Assembly (NCBI GenBank): GCA_034336665.1
Contig: JAPFBE010000002.1
Location: 9,346,146-9,410,145, forward strand
Reading direction: 5' to 3'
Source of the DNA: Luscinia megarhynchos
Taxonomy: Eukaryota; Chordata; Aves; Passeriformes; Turdidae
Length of the DNA stretch: 64,000 nucleotides
The position numbers and the translations under genes are program-made. The notes beneath the pieces are model-generated. The model had not been told where the DNA came from. It was given only the letters and a program-made list of their open reading frames with translations, and searched no databases. Positions 22,772 through 37,503 of the stretch are shown here, in pieces. Positions within the stretch are counted from its first letter, which is position 1, and each line of letters opens with the position of its first letter.

Positions 22772-25700
22772 TGGTGTTCCTGGCTAAAGTCACAGAGGAA
22801 GGAGAAACTTCAGAACTGACAATGCCAAGAATCTGCCTAATTTATTGGAAAGACATAACCTTGAATCTCATATATTTCAGGTGAATGCCCTGATCATGAC
22901 TCAGAAGATTTTAGCATGGTTCTGATTTTATTTTGTTCTGACTGAGGCAAAAGCAATTGCTGAAACATCAATTTGTGAGGGAAAAAAAAAGAAAAATAAA
23001 AGAAAACTGCTTTTCCTTCAGTTTGGGTTATTAAAAACAGTTATTATACTATAACATAAATCTTCACTAAAAGTGACAATCAGTTTGGGGAAGTTTGCAG
23101 GTGTTATTTCAGATGTTAATTTAGAAGGAATGCTGTCCTTGTTCTGCAGAGCATTGGACAGTCGTGGAGTGGAATGGGAAGAGATCTGTCTGTGGCTACT
23201 GGTGTAAAAAGTGACAGAGATTCTTTGAAGTCGAAGGGCATTCCACTTTGAATTGAGAGAATCTGAACTGGATGGCTGCTTATCTCACTGAAGTTCCAAA
23301 GGCCACAAGGTGCAGAGTATACATAGCATGCATTTCCACATTACCAAAATAGCAGCCATAAATTAACTGACTAAGGTCAGTAAATGAGTAAGTAAACAAA
23401 CAGGAAGAGGGTTGCTGTCCAAATATGCAGCATAATTTGACACTGTCATATTTTATAACTAAATCACTCTGCTTTGAAACATTTTTTGGCATCTGGAAGC
23501 CTTGATCAGAAATATTATATTATTAGTGAATTTTCAAGAACACGATTTAGAAACTGAATGTGGTAATTTTAAAGGCAAAACAAGAAAGGAAATTATGAGA
23601 ACATTAGTCTTGTGAAGCTGCACAAATTAAATTAAGCAGTGGATCCTGATGTATGTAGACTGATATATTTTAAACTGCTGTTTCCTACAAAGTCTCACTA
23701 TTGGAAATATAGAAGGATAAGATGAACAGTTGCAGAAGTACTAGTTTCATCTCCTACATGAAAATAAGAATCCACATAGTAAACATGTAATTTGGGAAAC
23801 CTTTCTAAATGTTAACTGTTGTACCACCATGTTGACTCTGATATCATGACCCAGACATGCAGCTGCTGGAAATTTTGTTCCTGGGACTACGGATTCAATC
23901 CTATCATTTGGCCCCTGGGTGCACACTCTTCCTATTTTCTTGCTGGACTGTTTCTTACTGCAGTGCTGGAGTGAGGTAATTGCTCTGATAGGCCCTCACT
24001 AGCTTGAACTTGATTCAGGACATCATCAAGTTTTATGGACTGTACTCTCATCTTAAAACATGGAAAGAAACCAAACATGGAAATGCAGGAAATACTGAAG
24101 AGAGATACAATAAGATGAGACTGCCAGGTCTGCCCTGCTCACTAAATCCAGTCCCCTGGGACCACAGGCACCAGGCTGCATATTTCCTGCATACATTTGC
24201 CACACATTGTCTTGAAAACCACTTTCTGCTGGCTAAGCATATTCACATAATTCCTAGCCTAAATTTAATCAGAAAGTTCACAACCTATTTATTTTTATGT
24301 GAGTATTGTTCTTCAACACTGTTTCTTCTGCTGCTGTTTTTTTACCCTTTAAAATAAATCATACACTTTAAAAGAAGTTTTAATTATCCTTCTTGAAAAG
24401 AGCCAACCAGGACACACACAAGTGAAGTTTTTCTAAGCTTTGTAGGCTGACAACAGCACTTCCTCAATCACAAAAATACAGCCTGAAGCACAAGTGAATG
24501 ATATTTGTTTTCATTGGCTACATCCCAGAAATTATCACAATGCTCACCCCAAAATCCAGTAATATATCCAAGTCCTAATCTTTTTAATTGATTCCAATGA
24601 ATGAACCTATAGCTAACTGATTATTGTATTGCCACTGTATATCTTTCTTTTCATTATACTAAAACTTCCCAAATCCTTTCAACACATCCTCTGTATGGAT
24701 GGTGTCTCCAAACTTTGCATTATCAGCAATCAGTTGTGGATGCCAAAAACACGAATGAAAATATGAAATAAGATGGGCTGCAAGGTGTAGGGTTGAGGTA
24801 TTTCTCTTTTGGCCTTCTTCCACCCTGATTCTCTCTCTGTTTATTCAGTAGTTGTTGTCCACACAGATCCTTGCAGTCTACAAAAAATAGTTTAGCAGCT
24901 TGACAAGATGAACACCAAGAATGTGGTGTGCCTGCATCACGTTGAGGTAAATATCCACATGTTCTAAGCACATTCCCTGCAAGAGTGGGAAACCAGGATC
25001 ACATCTGGGCATCAACAGAATTCTATTTTTCCCTGTGCCTCCTCTCTCATAAATGTCTCTCATTTTTTCCTTCTCTGAATCCTAGAGCTCTTAAGTGTCT
25101 ATCAAAGCAAGCATCAAACATTATTTTACAGACCCAGATAAATTTATAGACTTACTGCTCTTGATATTAATATGAAGACAGAGTAGAAAACAGTGCATAA
25201 GTAACTTTTCATTTTTACTTCTGCTTATTTGTATTTCACTTAACTTTTACTGTGAAAAGAGGAATCACTGAGAAGAACAGCTAACATTCCTTACTGACAT
25301 TCAGTAAAATAATTTTAAAACACTTGAAACTATGATCTTGATATTATACCTGCTTTACTTATTTCTCTCTTAAACAAATTTTAAAAATTCTTAATCTATT
25401 TTTACATGTCCAATTTTACTTTCTTTTTTAACTGCTTGTTTGAGAGAGGCAGAGAGACAGGGAGAGTGCCACTTCAACACTGCAGTATTCTGTATCTGAA
25501 GAAACCAGACAAGCTGCACGATTTTACTGCCCTATGGCCTCGTACAACAACTATGACAATCCACCTATTAGGTCAGGCAATAAATTTTGGTTTATTCCAA
25601 ATCAGTTTGCATCACCTTGAATCATCATGTCTGTGCCACTGACCTCACAACAACTATCTTTAATCCATTCCACATGTCAGAGCAGGGGTGAAAATAACCA

Positions 25701-26424
25701 TGTTGAGGCAACAAGGACCTGCTAAAGCAACCAAGTAAGCAAGCTCAGGATCCTTAATGCACTGTAAACTGCATGTAGATGTGAAAGCCAGCTGAATATT
25801 AAAGTTCTCACTCTTCAGCAAGGATAACATATTTATTAATCACTTTTTTTATTTTCTGCCCCTACATGCACAGACACCTCAATTTGCTAAGAGAAGTGAT
25901 GATGTCCCAATGTGTATGTTGTGTTACTTTGGGAGAGTCCTTATATACAACCTTAGTGGCATTAAAAAGCAGATATCAAAATGTAAGTAGCATAAGATAA
26001 AAACTGTATCTACCTTCTACATCAAAGAATATGTGTTAATTAATATGGATTAATTACTAGTTTCAAAACATGGTCCATAAAGGCACTATGTCAAGGCATC
26101 CTTGACTACTATAGGCTGATCACCAAATCTAAGGATGAATTAAACTGCTTGTCATATCATTATTTATTCTGGTATGTACAGTCTTTAGATAAGATTGAGT
26201 ACTCTGGGTTATCAATGGTGGTAGATCTACAAGAAATATTAGTAAACATCTCTGTTTCTTATTTGTCTCTTGAACAAATGTGTTTTCTTTCTCTCACATA
26301 ATAAATTATGGTAGATTAAATTTTGCTCTCTGTATATATAAATAGGTTTATCATAATTTAGCTGATAGTATTAATATGGGGCACTCCTAAAATCATATTT
26401 ACTTTTCATTTATATCACTGGAAG

Positions 26425-26460
26425 TTTATAATGTTTATAATGTTTATAATGTTTATAATG
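26425..26460. repeat. Minisatellite-like TTTATAATG x4
   Basis: Four perfect tandem copies of the 9-base unit TTTATAATG in an AT-rich stretch. Confidence 0.95.
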
Positions 26461-29400
26461 ATTTCTAGGCTGTGGGAGAGAGGAAAGAGGAAGAGGCCCA
26501 AATATATTTCAGGGGAAGTTTGTAATTGACATTCTTTTAATATTCTCTAGACTATAAGCTACAGAAAAAGGAATCAAACCCAGTCAACTACTACCAAAGC
26601 ACTTTCAAAACCTTCAGGCTGCTCAAAATTTTAATAGGAATTGGAAAACAACGTTCGAACAAAACTCCAGGAATAAACACACAGTTTCCTTCCAACAAGA
26701 AATATCAGGGACATAATTATCCTGTTTTGAACTCCTTACTAGGCAACAGGTACTTTCCTCTGTAAGAGAACTAGGTGACTGGTTTGAATCAGGGTGACCT
26801 TTCTTATACTCTCATCTTCATATCTCATTTAGCTCCAGCAGTGTGCTCAACAGTAACACTTAACGTGAGGCTTCATGACCTAGAAAATAATCTAACAGAG
26901 GAAAAAGAAGCCAAACAGTGTCAGTTTCTCATTATAGGGGAGGTTTATGAAAGGTCTGAATGTTTCTGAAATAGAAAGCAGTAGTGTAAAAGAAATGCAG
27001 TTTAAAAAAATTTAAAATCATCAACAGGGGTTGAGTCTAGACAGTATTTTGAATTATTTGACTTTATACAAACAAGAGAAATTTTTAAAAACATTAGGAG
27101 ACAATAAAGCCTGGAGCATTGTAAAAACAAATAAAAGACAGGATGTATATTGACAGACCAGAGCATTCAGTGATTTACTTGAAACTGATTCATTATTTAC
27201 TTGAAATCCTGTGACCCATGCCCACAAGAACTGACCAACCTCTTTGCCACTCCTACCTCTAATTATTAGGATTGCAGTTATGGACTGAGCGATTTTTTTT
27301 TCCTGTTCATGAGTTTTGAGTTTATTATCCTACAATGTCACAGAATATTTCCTTGTTCCTGTTATTGATAGAAGAGCAAAAAATTCCGCCGTCTTGTTTC
27401 CTGTGTTATTCCACCATGTATGTTTAGCATATACACTCTTACTCACTTTTCTTTTAAACCATATAATGCTTTGAACCTTTTCTTTAGAGGCATTTTTGCC
27501 ATGCTTCCCAGATTCCTCAGTGTGGCTTCATTCTGAATTACTGAGTTCTTCATTCTGAATTTTGGAGTGGGATACAACTTAATTTAACCTTATGTTATAC
27601 ACTTCACTGAAGTTAGGACCATAGTCATTTCAGCATTCCCTAATCAATGGAGAGACACAGGCAGTCCATAGGGAAACTCAGGATATTCCAAGATAAAAAT
27701 TAACTTCTTTCTGGAAATGCCTCTGTTAAAAGTAGAGTTAAGTGGTTTATTTTCATAATTCAGCTACCTCAATGATACATTTATTACCTGAGAAGAATGT
27801 GGACTGAAGTGAAAGATAGTGAACAAAATATTCCAAATAAGATTATAATTTCTCTTTTTTTTTCCTTTTTTTTCCTATTTTTTAAAGTAATTCTAATTTC
27901 TGTTACATGCTTGCCAGGTTGTTTCATTTGTTGGTTTGGAGGGGGAAGTGGGAGTGAGTTTGGAGTCACCAGGAAATTATTACATACAACCTGTCCAGAA
28001 GATGATAAGATTTACTTCAGGATTTTTTGAGTGGTTCCCCACAGTTATGTCTTTCCCTGACTAGTTTCTGTCACATAATGTCACTTGGATATTTTAAAGT
28101 ATATTAAATTGGAAGTTACTACAATTAAACCATCCTTAACCAAGGAGTAATTGATTTCAATAGGCATAATTTCCACTCTTTCAAAAGTTCTTAATCAATT
28201 GCTACAAAGAAAACCATATCAGTTGAAAGCTTGAAATAGAAAGCACTCTTTGAAAAGATAAAATCTCTTTGCATTTTCATATTTATATAAAAATTACTTG
28301 TATTTTCTTTTGAGCTGATGAGAGTGTGATCCTATTTTAGATCAAATAAGACATTGCTTTAGTTTGCAAACTGAACTGCAGTCCTCAGTAAACTCAAATT
28401 TTGGCAATGTAACAAATGCAACAACAACAAAGCCACTTCTAAATGTTGTTCTTCCTTGCAGCTTTGAGTAACTTCCCATATATCAAACACAAAGCCTAAT
28501 ATAATCTTGGTCATTTTTCTCCCTCTTGGGGGTCTTTGTAAATTGTGTTGCTTTAGGAAATTGAATACAGTGACTACCCCACCAAAGATATCACAGAGTG
28601 GGGAATACACACTAAGCAAAAAGATATGTTTATTTGTGGGACTTCTTTTTCCTCCTCCATGTTATCCTTTTGAAGCTATATTGTTGCCTAGCCAATTTGA
28701 AATGTTTTAGCAGAAACGGAAAGATTCCAATCAAAAGGAAAACCAGACCCTATTGTCATGGCTTTTCCTCAGAAAAAGTGTTTTATTGCACTTAATTTTA
28801 CATTTTATATATATGCACTCATATATATTCCATCATGACCATTAAAACACTTTTTATAAAAAATACATTTGAAAGCAGATTCATGTCTCATGGCAGGAAA
28901 GCAAATTCTGCACCTGGGACTCTGTGAAGGCAGAGAACAGTATTTTTGCTTGTAGCCTTTGGCAATCTTTTACCTGGGATCATAAATGTGTCGAGAAATT
29001 CAGGCTTTTCTCTTGCAGTTACCTTTGAATTGCCCTTAAAAAATAATCTCTGCCATATTTAACTATAAATAACAAAGATGGAAATGGTCAGCAAATATAA
29101 AGTAATTATTCTCTTGATTTGCCCCCAAAAAATTTTGAAAACAGAATTAATTGGTTTTAGTTCTTTTCATGCCATGAAACTTACACCTGAGTAGGACCCA
29201 GACTCCATTTTCATTTTCACCAACTGTTTGTAAACATTGTGGGATAACTTGGTCTGAAGCTGGTTGCTCTGCAATTAAAATTATTAAGAATCAAAGTGCT
29301 CCAGTATTATTCCACTAGCTATAGTAGAAAATGAAGTTTTCCTGTTACTGATTGTAATACACAGGAAAATAAATGAAATTTCACTGGTCCATAGGAATAG

Positions 29401-32400
29401 TAACATTTGGAAAACAAACTTCTGCTATATTAATTTCAAATGTTGATCCCTCAACACATATCATGTAAGTCTTACCATTTATGATAGGTCTCTAATTAAG
29501 TACAACTTGTTATTCTGATACAGTACTGTGTGAAGAAGTAAGTGAGCTATAGAGTAATAGAGAATGACTTAATTTCAAAATGTTGCTGCCCAGACTACTA
29601 AAACACAGTCTGTTCTGAAGCAGGTGTGAAGCACAAGGAGTTGTCAAGCTCCCTGAAAAGCAGAGTTTGCTTATTCTCATTTACATTTGGCTGGAAAGGG
29701 TCTGACATTCTCTTCAGAGCATTACTTGTCTTCCCATAACCTGAAGCTGTAAGGAAAGTGCCCCAGGTGCCTTGCAGCTGTTGAAATAATTTAAAGTTCA
29801 GTGGCTATCAGTTTCCTTCTAACAAATTAATAATCAGAATTTCTCTGGGCAAGCTGTGTGAGCATCAGAACCTGTCCTCAGGGTAGACCCCATGTGCAGG
29901 CTGCCCAGAAGCCACAGACAGACCCATGAAACCCACACTGACTCTTCATGACCCCCAGAGTGTAGAGGGAGATTAGACTCCTAAGACATCCAGTGCCAAA
30001 GAAAAAAAAGCCAACTGATGTTCTTCATCAAGAATCAGTCCTTTCTGACAAATTTTTGTTTCACTGTAAGGTTAATTATTAACTGCAGTGTGAAGAGGAT
30101 TTGCCAGTGAGTGAGAAACAAGGACATGATGGACATGGGGCAGAAGGAAACACTTGCTTGGGACAGCAAGAAAATGGCCTAAAATAGAGAGAGGTGTGTG
30201 GTGGCCTAGGGACCATGGTTCTGGCACACACTTCATGTCGTGATGACTGATTTGATCTCACTGGGAAGAAGCTTTATACCAATTCTTGTACCTGGAATGG
30301 ATCTCAAGCCTCTCAGGAGGTCATTGATGGTGGAGACTGAGGCTGAGAACAGAGGCAGATACAGCAGGAAGAAATGTTTTTTGCCATTCCCTTCCTTTCA
30401 CTGTAAGATTTGTGATACTGTTGTCCAGTTATTACAGCTGAAGGAGCATATCACATTATCAGACTTCGATGGGGGAGAGAACAAAAAAAATCTCTTTTTT
30501 TTGGTTGATTTTTACTTTCTCATGAATGCAAATGAGGAGGTGAATAACTTGGCAGATTTGATGAATCATGCTATCCATGCAAGCTCCCTTCAGACCCAAG
30601 AAGTCATACTTCCTTTTAAAGGTGTAAGCAGGATTCAGAAATCCAAAACTAGTCTTCTATTGGGAAAAGGTGTATACTACGTCTGATACTCTACAGGAAG
30701 AATAGTCTTCTTCAAAAGTCAGTACATCCATATTTGATTCTTTATTTTTTTGTATTAATTTGAGCTTACTTTAACTTCATTATGTTCAAGAGGGTGGATC
30801 AACATGCTGGTTTTATGTCATGGGAAAATGGCTTTTCTTGATGAATTTTCCAGTCCTTGATTTTTTAACAGCAATAGCTGATGCTATTTCTAGTCTTTCT
30901 CCCCTATTTAACATCCTCCTGCATTGAATTACTTCTGTTTGCATTAGACAATTAGGCTTTGCTGACTGTTTCTTCTACAGCTGTGGTTCATTTCTAAGGC
31001 AGTTCAGGAGCCCATTAAGAGCAGCTATTAATCAAAGCAAGATGGTTCAGCCATCCCATTCACACATTTCATTGTGTTTTGTGCATTGTTTACTTGCATC
31101 TGGGATTTCTCAGCTCGTTTACTCATAGCCATGAGAACACATCTTTAGCAAGCATTGCTGTTCAGACTCCTTTCAGCTGCCACTCCCAGAACAGTTTCAA
31201 ACTGCATATCTGAGTATCACAGCTATCCAAGAACCTGGTCTTGTCAGGTAGACATTTTTTGGACAGAAAAAATTACGTGAGTAAACCATTTCTAGACTAG
31301 AACAAAGCAAAACATAAACAGGACAGCATCAATCGTAAAGGGATCAAGACAATGAAAGGATGAGTTTTACAGGATTATTAAAAATTGTAAAACTGAAAAT
31401 TGCAATGAAAATGCTAGCATTAAAAAATTAAAATTACTCATTCTACTACTCACTGAACAATAAAAAAGGTTCTTACAGCATAAACAATACTAAGCACAGA
31501 TATTTGCCAGTCACTATTCATCCATCCATCCATTTCAGTCTAATGGCTTTTCTTTTAAAAACTAGCTTAAATTTACTTAGGCAAAGCCTGCACTATGTTT
31601 TTGCTTCTCCATAAGCAAACTTTGCTGCTCCTGAGACTCCTCCTGCTCACCTGACATCTCCTATTCATCATAGTCAAGTCAGAATTTTGAAAAATAGCGG
31701 TAGATAAAGAAATTACTGTCACTGAAGAGAGGTGTGTACATGCTACAAGAGAAATGAAATAGCATTGAGAACCATTCACTTAAACCTTTTTCAGTGCTAA
31801 TGTTTCCCACGTGTTGCTGTAACAGATTAAGAGCTCAAATAACCACAATCTAAGTCAAGCTGTATTTTAAAACAACTTTAGATGGATTGTATGGAAACCT
31901 AATTGGACAGAATTTTGAGTGAGTTACTTAAAATCAAGTCTTTCGACTCCAATAAGCCTAGACAAATGAAAGCATAATGGTGTTGATATTTATGTACACT
32001 TTACTTCAAAAAACTGTGTAAAAGTGTCTTGCCATACGTAGGTGTGCTGAGAGAATCTGCAGCTGAGAAGGAGAAACATTTTCTCAAACTGCAAAACAGA
32101 GAAATACTGATGAGTGCTTTTACATTTCCAAAAAGAAAAAGGGAAAAAATCTTTACTGTCAGAGACAAGCCACACAGGCTGTTTGCTTTAGAGCACCATG
32201 TAACCCCAGCACAGTTTCAGGCTGTGGTTTCTGAATCTGTTTGTGGCACATGAAAGTGGCTGCCAGCGTTCTGCACCTCACTGGGATCAGAGAGGCTTCA
32301 CCTTGCACTGCTCCAGGGCTGCTGCTGCCACTTTCTGGCTTCCAAGGCAAACAAACTGGATGAACTAATGCTGTTCAGAACTCTCACTGCATCCCTGCAC

Positions 32401-35370
32401 TGTGCTGCTCAACACATCTGCTTCCAGCGGTGCTGGGCGCAGGCAGCAGAGCTGTACTCTGCACAAGCAGTCCGTTTATTTGGGTCCTGTGCTCTATTTC
32501 ATCTGCATTTTTAAAGTTAGTGCCCAGACCCTTGAATAAAGATTGGCAGATGCAATGTGTTCTTTCAGTACCCACTAGTGACTGGTCAGTAACTTACCAG
32601 AGGAGCACATTAAACCATAGTGTCTTTGTTGTTAAACCACGTTTATCTGTTTTGAAGACTCCCGTGGAGCGAGTCACTTCTAAAAATTACTCCCATTTTG
32701 TAGACACACGCACATTCTTCCTTGTGAAAAGATTGTTAGCAGACAATTTACAGTCTCTTTTCGTGTGGGCTTCTGCCGATATTTTAGCAAATCTTCACAA
32801 ACTGGTACAAGATACACATATTTGTTGTTCACTCTCACCCTTTAATATTTGTGGGCAGATTTCCTACAAAGACCATTTGCCAGATGGGGGTACTTAGTTG
32901 TTTAATAATTATTCTGACATCAAAATGAGACAAAAGGTTAAGAAATTGTTTTCCAGCAACTGTAAAAGGCCAGTGCGTGGACATTCCTGTTAGGAACGTG
33001 TCTGTTTGTGTATTATCACCTACCACTGTGCAGAGTTGTTTACCACTTCATTATCTAATGTATTTCAGGACACTGGAATATTAATGTTTCCAATGAATCA
33101 GGAAATTCTATTGGCCATAGCCTATCATTAACCAGGAGAGCAAAGGGCCATGTAATGACCTTTGGCTCCTACCTGGGAATTTCTCTCTGAATAAACGAAC
33201 TGAAGTAATACGTGTGGAGGTTTAATAATGACTTTCAGGAGTTCCTGGGATGTTGATTTTCATCTTGATTATGTCTATTTGTATCCTCTAAGTTCCTTAA
33301 TTGTTAGTATCAGAAGACATGACATTGTATGAAATCCTTTCAAGCCTACTTCTCAAGAAAAAATTTTGGATGTGCTCCAAAGCTTAACAACTACATCGGA
33401 TAGAGATGTGCAAACTGAAAAACACAGAGTATTCACTCCACTGCTTTCAGTGACCAGCTTAGGACACCCAGCAAATAGCCAGTGATACTGCAGGTATTAG
33501 GACGGGACTTCTAATGCTTGCCCCAAGCCATACAGTAGCTTTGAAACACAGAATAAACAGGACAAAAGGAGTGCTGAAGCAAGTCAGAAGCCTGTACATG
33601 TTTCCTAGTTTCAGGCAGATGTATTCTACACAGTAAAATTCCTATAATGTAGAAATTCTCCACAGAAACCTTGTAGAAAATTATGGCAAAGAAGTAATTA
33701 TTACTGAATACTCCAAGTAACCAATAACATGAGAAGAATGCATTCACATATTTTTGAGCTTTATTTGAGCATATATAGAGTCAATGAAAAATTCCTAGAA
33801 AGATTTCCCCCATATGTTATGTATCAATTAATGGCACTATATAATGGCACTAAGATATACTACAGCATCCACATTAGCAGCCAAATTAAAATCTGCAAAA
33901 ATATTGGAAAAGTCAAGATGCTAAATTATATTTAGCCTCCACAACCACATACATAGAGGAAGCAGAGGAGAATCAAAAGCCTATCACCCAAATCATGGAT
34001 GCTTTAATAATAATAAACAATCCTATAGAGAATATGTCTTATAAAAGGAAAGTTTTCTGCAGCCCAGGTTACCACCATCATTTTGCACCCAGTTATCTGC
34101 CTCTTCGATACTGAAAGCTCAGCCCACCTCTGGGAAAGCCAAAGCAGCCAAAACAATATGCAGGAACACTAAATGCCATGTGCATCCTTACAAAACTAGA
34201 GCTCCAGAAGTCACAGCATTTCACCTACAACCGAGTACAATGATGTAAAATTGATTCAGGAATGTCTGAGTGCTGGTCAGGCTTTGCTTTGCACCCTTAC
34301 AGAGGGAGACAGGGCCAGCACTCCATATCTTGGCTGACTGCATCGAGCTAAGAGCAGGAATAAAAGCCTGAATTTGCTCCCAAAAGATGCCCTTGGGCAC
34401 AGCCCTAAGCAAAGGTTGGTGTTCAGCCTTCCAGAGGGAGTCACGGCAGGTAATATGTCCCGGGGCCACACCTCAGGGGCCAAACTGAAATGCATTGTTT
34501 CCTCATTGCTTCAGGGGGGTAATAATTTACTACTCAATCAGTAGCACTGCCCATCACCTGTAGCATGTGCGGTGTGAGGCTTGGGCTGCTGCCCTTCCAT
34601 GTGTTCTGGCTGTCCCCAGGCTCTGGGAAGGCTGTGAATGCTGCCATGGAATGTTGCCTGCACACAGAAAGGAATGGAAGTCTGCAAGAGACAGTCTTCC
34701 TCCCACAAATACTTTTGTAAGTGCCTGGTCCAGATAAGTCAGCAGACAACTGACTCTCCAGCTGAATATGACATTCTCTACAGGACCTGGCATTTCCTTT
34801 TGGTATTTATTCATCCTTTCTATATCATTTAGATTTACTGCTTATTTGTAATTCCTTATTTTACCTAGCTGTAGGCAAAAGAATAGAAAGCAGCACTTAC
34901 AGCCTGGAAAAGGGTGATCAAATAAGGCTTGGAGAGAAGAAAAGCATACTTGCTCTGCTCCATTTATTTCTTTCATATAAATTACCTCAAAAGAATTTAT
35001 AAGCTGGACTTTATTTCATTATATGTAAAAATACTCAAAAATCGTTTACAATATCTTAGGAAGAAATAACTATTGAAAAATAAAATAGAAAGTTTATAAA
35101 AGGTTGCATATGCCACTAGAACTCATTAAATAGTTGGAATCCTAAAAGTATTGATGTGACTAAGGTTTTTCCCAAACTTAGCAAGATACTTCGGCATCTA
35201 GAAATTTGCCTTAGTTTTTGTTTTGCCAGATCCTTTCTTGGTTTTCACTTTGAAACTCATCAACCCATAAAAATTCTCCTGCCATGAAGAAAAATTTGCT
35301 TCTATCTCACCAAAAAGACAGAATACAGTGCAGTCACTTCAATTCTGTCTATTAAACCTGAATTACTTTC

Positions 35371-35391
35371 TTTTTTTTTTTTTTTTTTTTT
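35371..35391. repeat. Poly-T tract, 21 bases
   Basis: An uninterrupted run of 21 T, not attached to any recognisable retrocopy. Confidence 0.95.
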
Positions 35392-35784
35392 GTAATTTGC
35401 AGTAGTCCACTTACATAATCATCTTTAAGGTAAAGGGTTAAACTAGTTTGAAGAAGGGAAAGCAAAACCATTCAATAAAGTCGTAAGGCAAAGAAGTCTT
35501 ACAGATACACACCAATTTCCCTTTTCCTTTAAGAAAAAGAGGACTTTAGACTCCCTTTCTATCATGTTTTACTGACTGACAGGGTCAAACTAAGCTAAAT
35601 AATGGCTTCTCTGACTTGTTCCTACCACAGTAAGTTTTGATAGGACTTGACACCTGCCACTAGTTTTAGAGTTTCTCATTCTCCTGAATTGCAATTCCTT
35701 TACAGACTTGAACAATGTGCTCCTGGGCAAAATTTGGCCCAAATACCATGGGATTCAAAACTATCATTGCTTCTAGTCTCTTGT

Positions 35785-36268
35785 GGTAGCCCACTTGGAG
35801 TCCTGCCTTCAGCTCTGGGCCCCCAGAAGAGAAAACACGTGGATGTATTGGAATGGGTCCAGAGGAGGGCCACAAGGATGAGCACAGGGACAGAACACCT
35901 CTCCATTGAGAAAATCTGAGAGAATTTGAGCTGCTCAGCCTGTAGAAGAGAAGGCTCTGGGGAGAGCTTTTGGCAGCCTTCCAGTCCCTAACCTACAAGA
36001 AATCTGGAAATGGACTTTTACAAGGGGATAATGATAGGGTGATGGCTTCGAACTGAAAGAAGGTAGGTCTGGATTGGGTATTAGAAAGGAATTCTTTGCT
36101 GTGAAGGATGGTAAAGCACTGGAATTGGTTGTCCAGAAAAATTGCAAACATCTTATCCCTGGAAGTGTTCAAGGCAACCTGGATAGTGGAAGGTGTCCCT
36201 GTTGATAGCAGGGAGGTAAAACTAGATGATTCTCAAGATCATTTCCAACCCAGATTATTCTATGATTC
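35785..36268 (+). mobile_element. CR1 LINE fragment, 3' part, on +
   Basis: This 5'-truncated CR1 begins near ACTTGGAGTCCTGCC, followed by CAGCTCTGGGCCCC and GGTCCAGAGGAGGGCCAC. It continues through GAAGAGAAGGCTCTGGGGAG and ends at CCCAGATTATTCTATGATTC. The short frame at 35647-35919 overlaps its start and is a repeat remnant, not a gene. Confidence 0.92.
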
Positions 36269-37112
36269 CTTTTAGTTTCTGAAATTTTGGAATACTGATC
36301 TTGTCTCATCTAGGTGTGGCTCCCTACAAGATGCACTGTGTTCACTCACTCCTACATTTATACAGAAGGATCTAGGCCTTCTTTGTTCTTTCTGTTGATC
36401 CTTTTCACTCTCTTCCTTATCTTGTTTTTATCCTTTGAAACTTGAAAATAGCTGACGAGCTAAATAATGCAGAGGGGGCATGAAATCTCAAGTACAGTAT
36501 GGCAGGTTAAAGCTTTAACCTAACAACACATGGAGAAATATATGGTCTGACATGATTTAATTTCCTTCTAAATCTGTAAAAGGAATAGAATTAACTGGTG
36601 AGAGTAAGCCCTTTTTTTAGTCATGTATATGTTCATATTTGTACCAGAACAGAATACACTTTAGACTGATGGAAACTGCTGTCTTACCTGTCATACAGAC
36701 TTCATGGCAACTGGATAACCAGTACAATTATGGCACTGCAATAGTTATGGAAAGTTATACATACATATAATAGTTACCAAAGTGATTTGTAACCAATAGG
36801 TGAGGACAGGCTTTATAATTAGCCAGTATAAAATGTCAGGGTTTTTTAAATTTTTCTGTAGACTGCTGACCTCCATTAACAACAATCAAGGAGGGACACC
36901 TTTTGTTATTTATTTTCAAGAGCTTACCAACTTAGCTGAAGTGGGAGAACTCACAAGCCTGGGCATTGCTGGAGTAGGACCATTCTTAAGAAATGCATCT
37001 TTAATTTATCCAGTTCTGAAACTTTTGGACTTCTCAAGTAAAACATGGGCATATGACCTCTTTCTGAATGTAAAATATATACAATACATTACTACTGTAA
37101 TTCATGTGCAAT

Positions 37113-37503
37113 ATAGAATCATAGAACAGTTTGGTTTGGAAGGGACCTTAAAGATCATCTTGTTCCAACCCCCTGCCATGGGCAAGGACATCTTGCACTA
37201 GACCAGGTTGCTCAGAGCCCCATCCCATCCAACCTTGAACACTTCCAGAGATGAGGCAACCACAGCTTCTCTGGGCAATGCATTCCAGGGCCTCACCAGC
37301 CTCACAGGAAATAATTTATTTCTAATATAGGGAAAAAGTCCCTCTCCAGCTTTTTTGTAGCCCCCTTCACATAATGAAAGGCTGATCAAAGCTCTGTCTG
37401 GGGATTTCTCAGGGCTGAACAACCCCATTCCCTCAGCCTGTCCTTTTAGGAGAGCTGCTCCAGCCCTCTGATCATCTTCATGGCCCTCATCTGGACTCAC
37501 TAG
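37113..37503 (-). mobile_element. CR1 LINE fragment, 3' end, on -
   Basis: The plus strand starts ATAGAATCATAGAACAGTTT and continues through GGGACCTTAAAGATCATC and CTAGACCAGGTTGCTCAGAG to CTCATCTGGACTCAC. That is the reverse complement of a CR1 3' UTR and ORF2 end. The match is close to the usual consensus, so this may be one of the younger copies in the window. The minus-strand frame at 37198-37548 derives from it. Confidence 0.94.

Larger units (their letters stand above)
17731..35370. other. Gene-free upstream DNA, first part
   Basis: No exon, RNA gene or recognised transposon was found in this stretch. All reading frames are short and unlike known families. It holds the minisatellite at 26.4 kb, small hairpins listed separately, and T-rich or A-rich patches (for example 27852-27886). 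A GC-richer segment at 21840-22200 has a 14-base direct repeat, GCAGCCCCTGCCCT, at 21941 and 21991. Another moderately GC-rich segment lies at 34220-34760. Neither could be identified. Confidence 0.6.

Noticed and set aside
32430..32897. 155-residue plus-strand frame
   Set aside because: No family resemblance, domain or splice context was recognised. It is plausible by chance given the number of frames in 64 kb.
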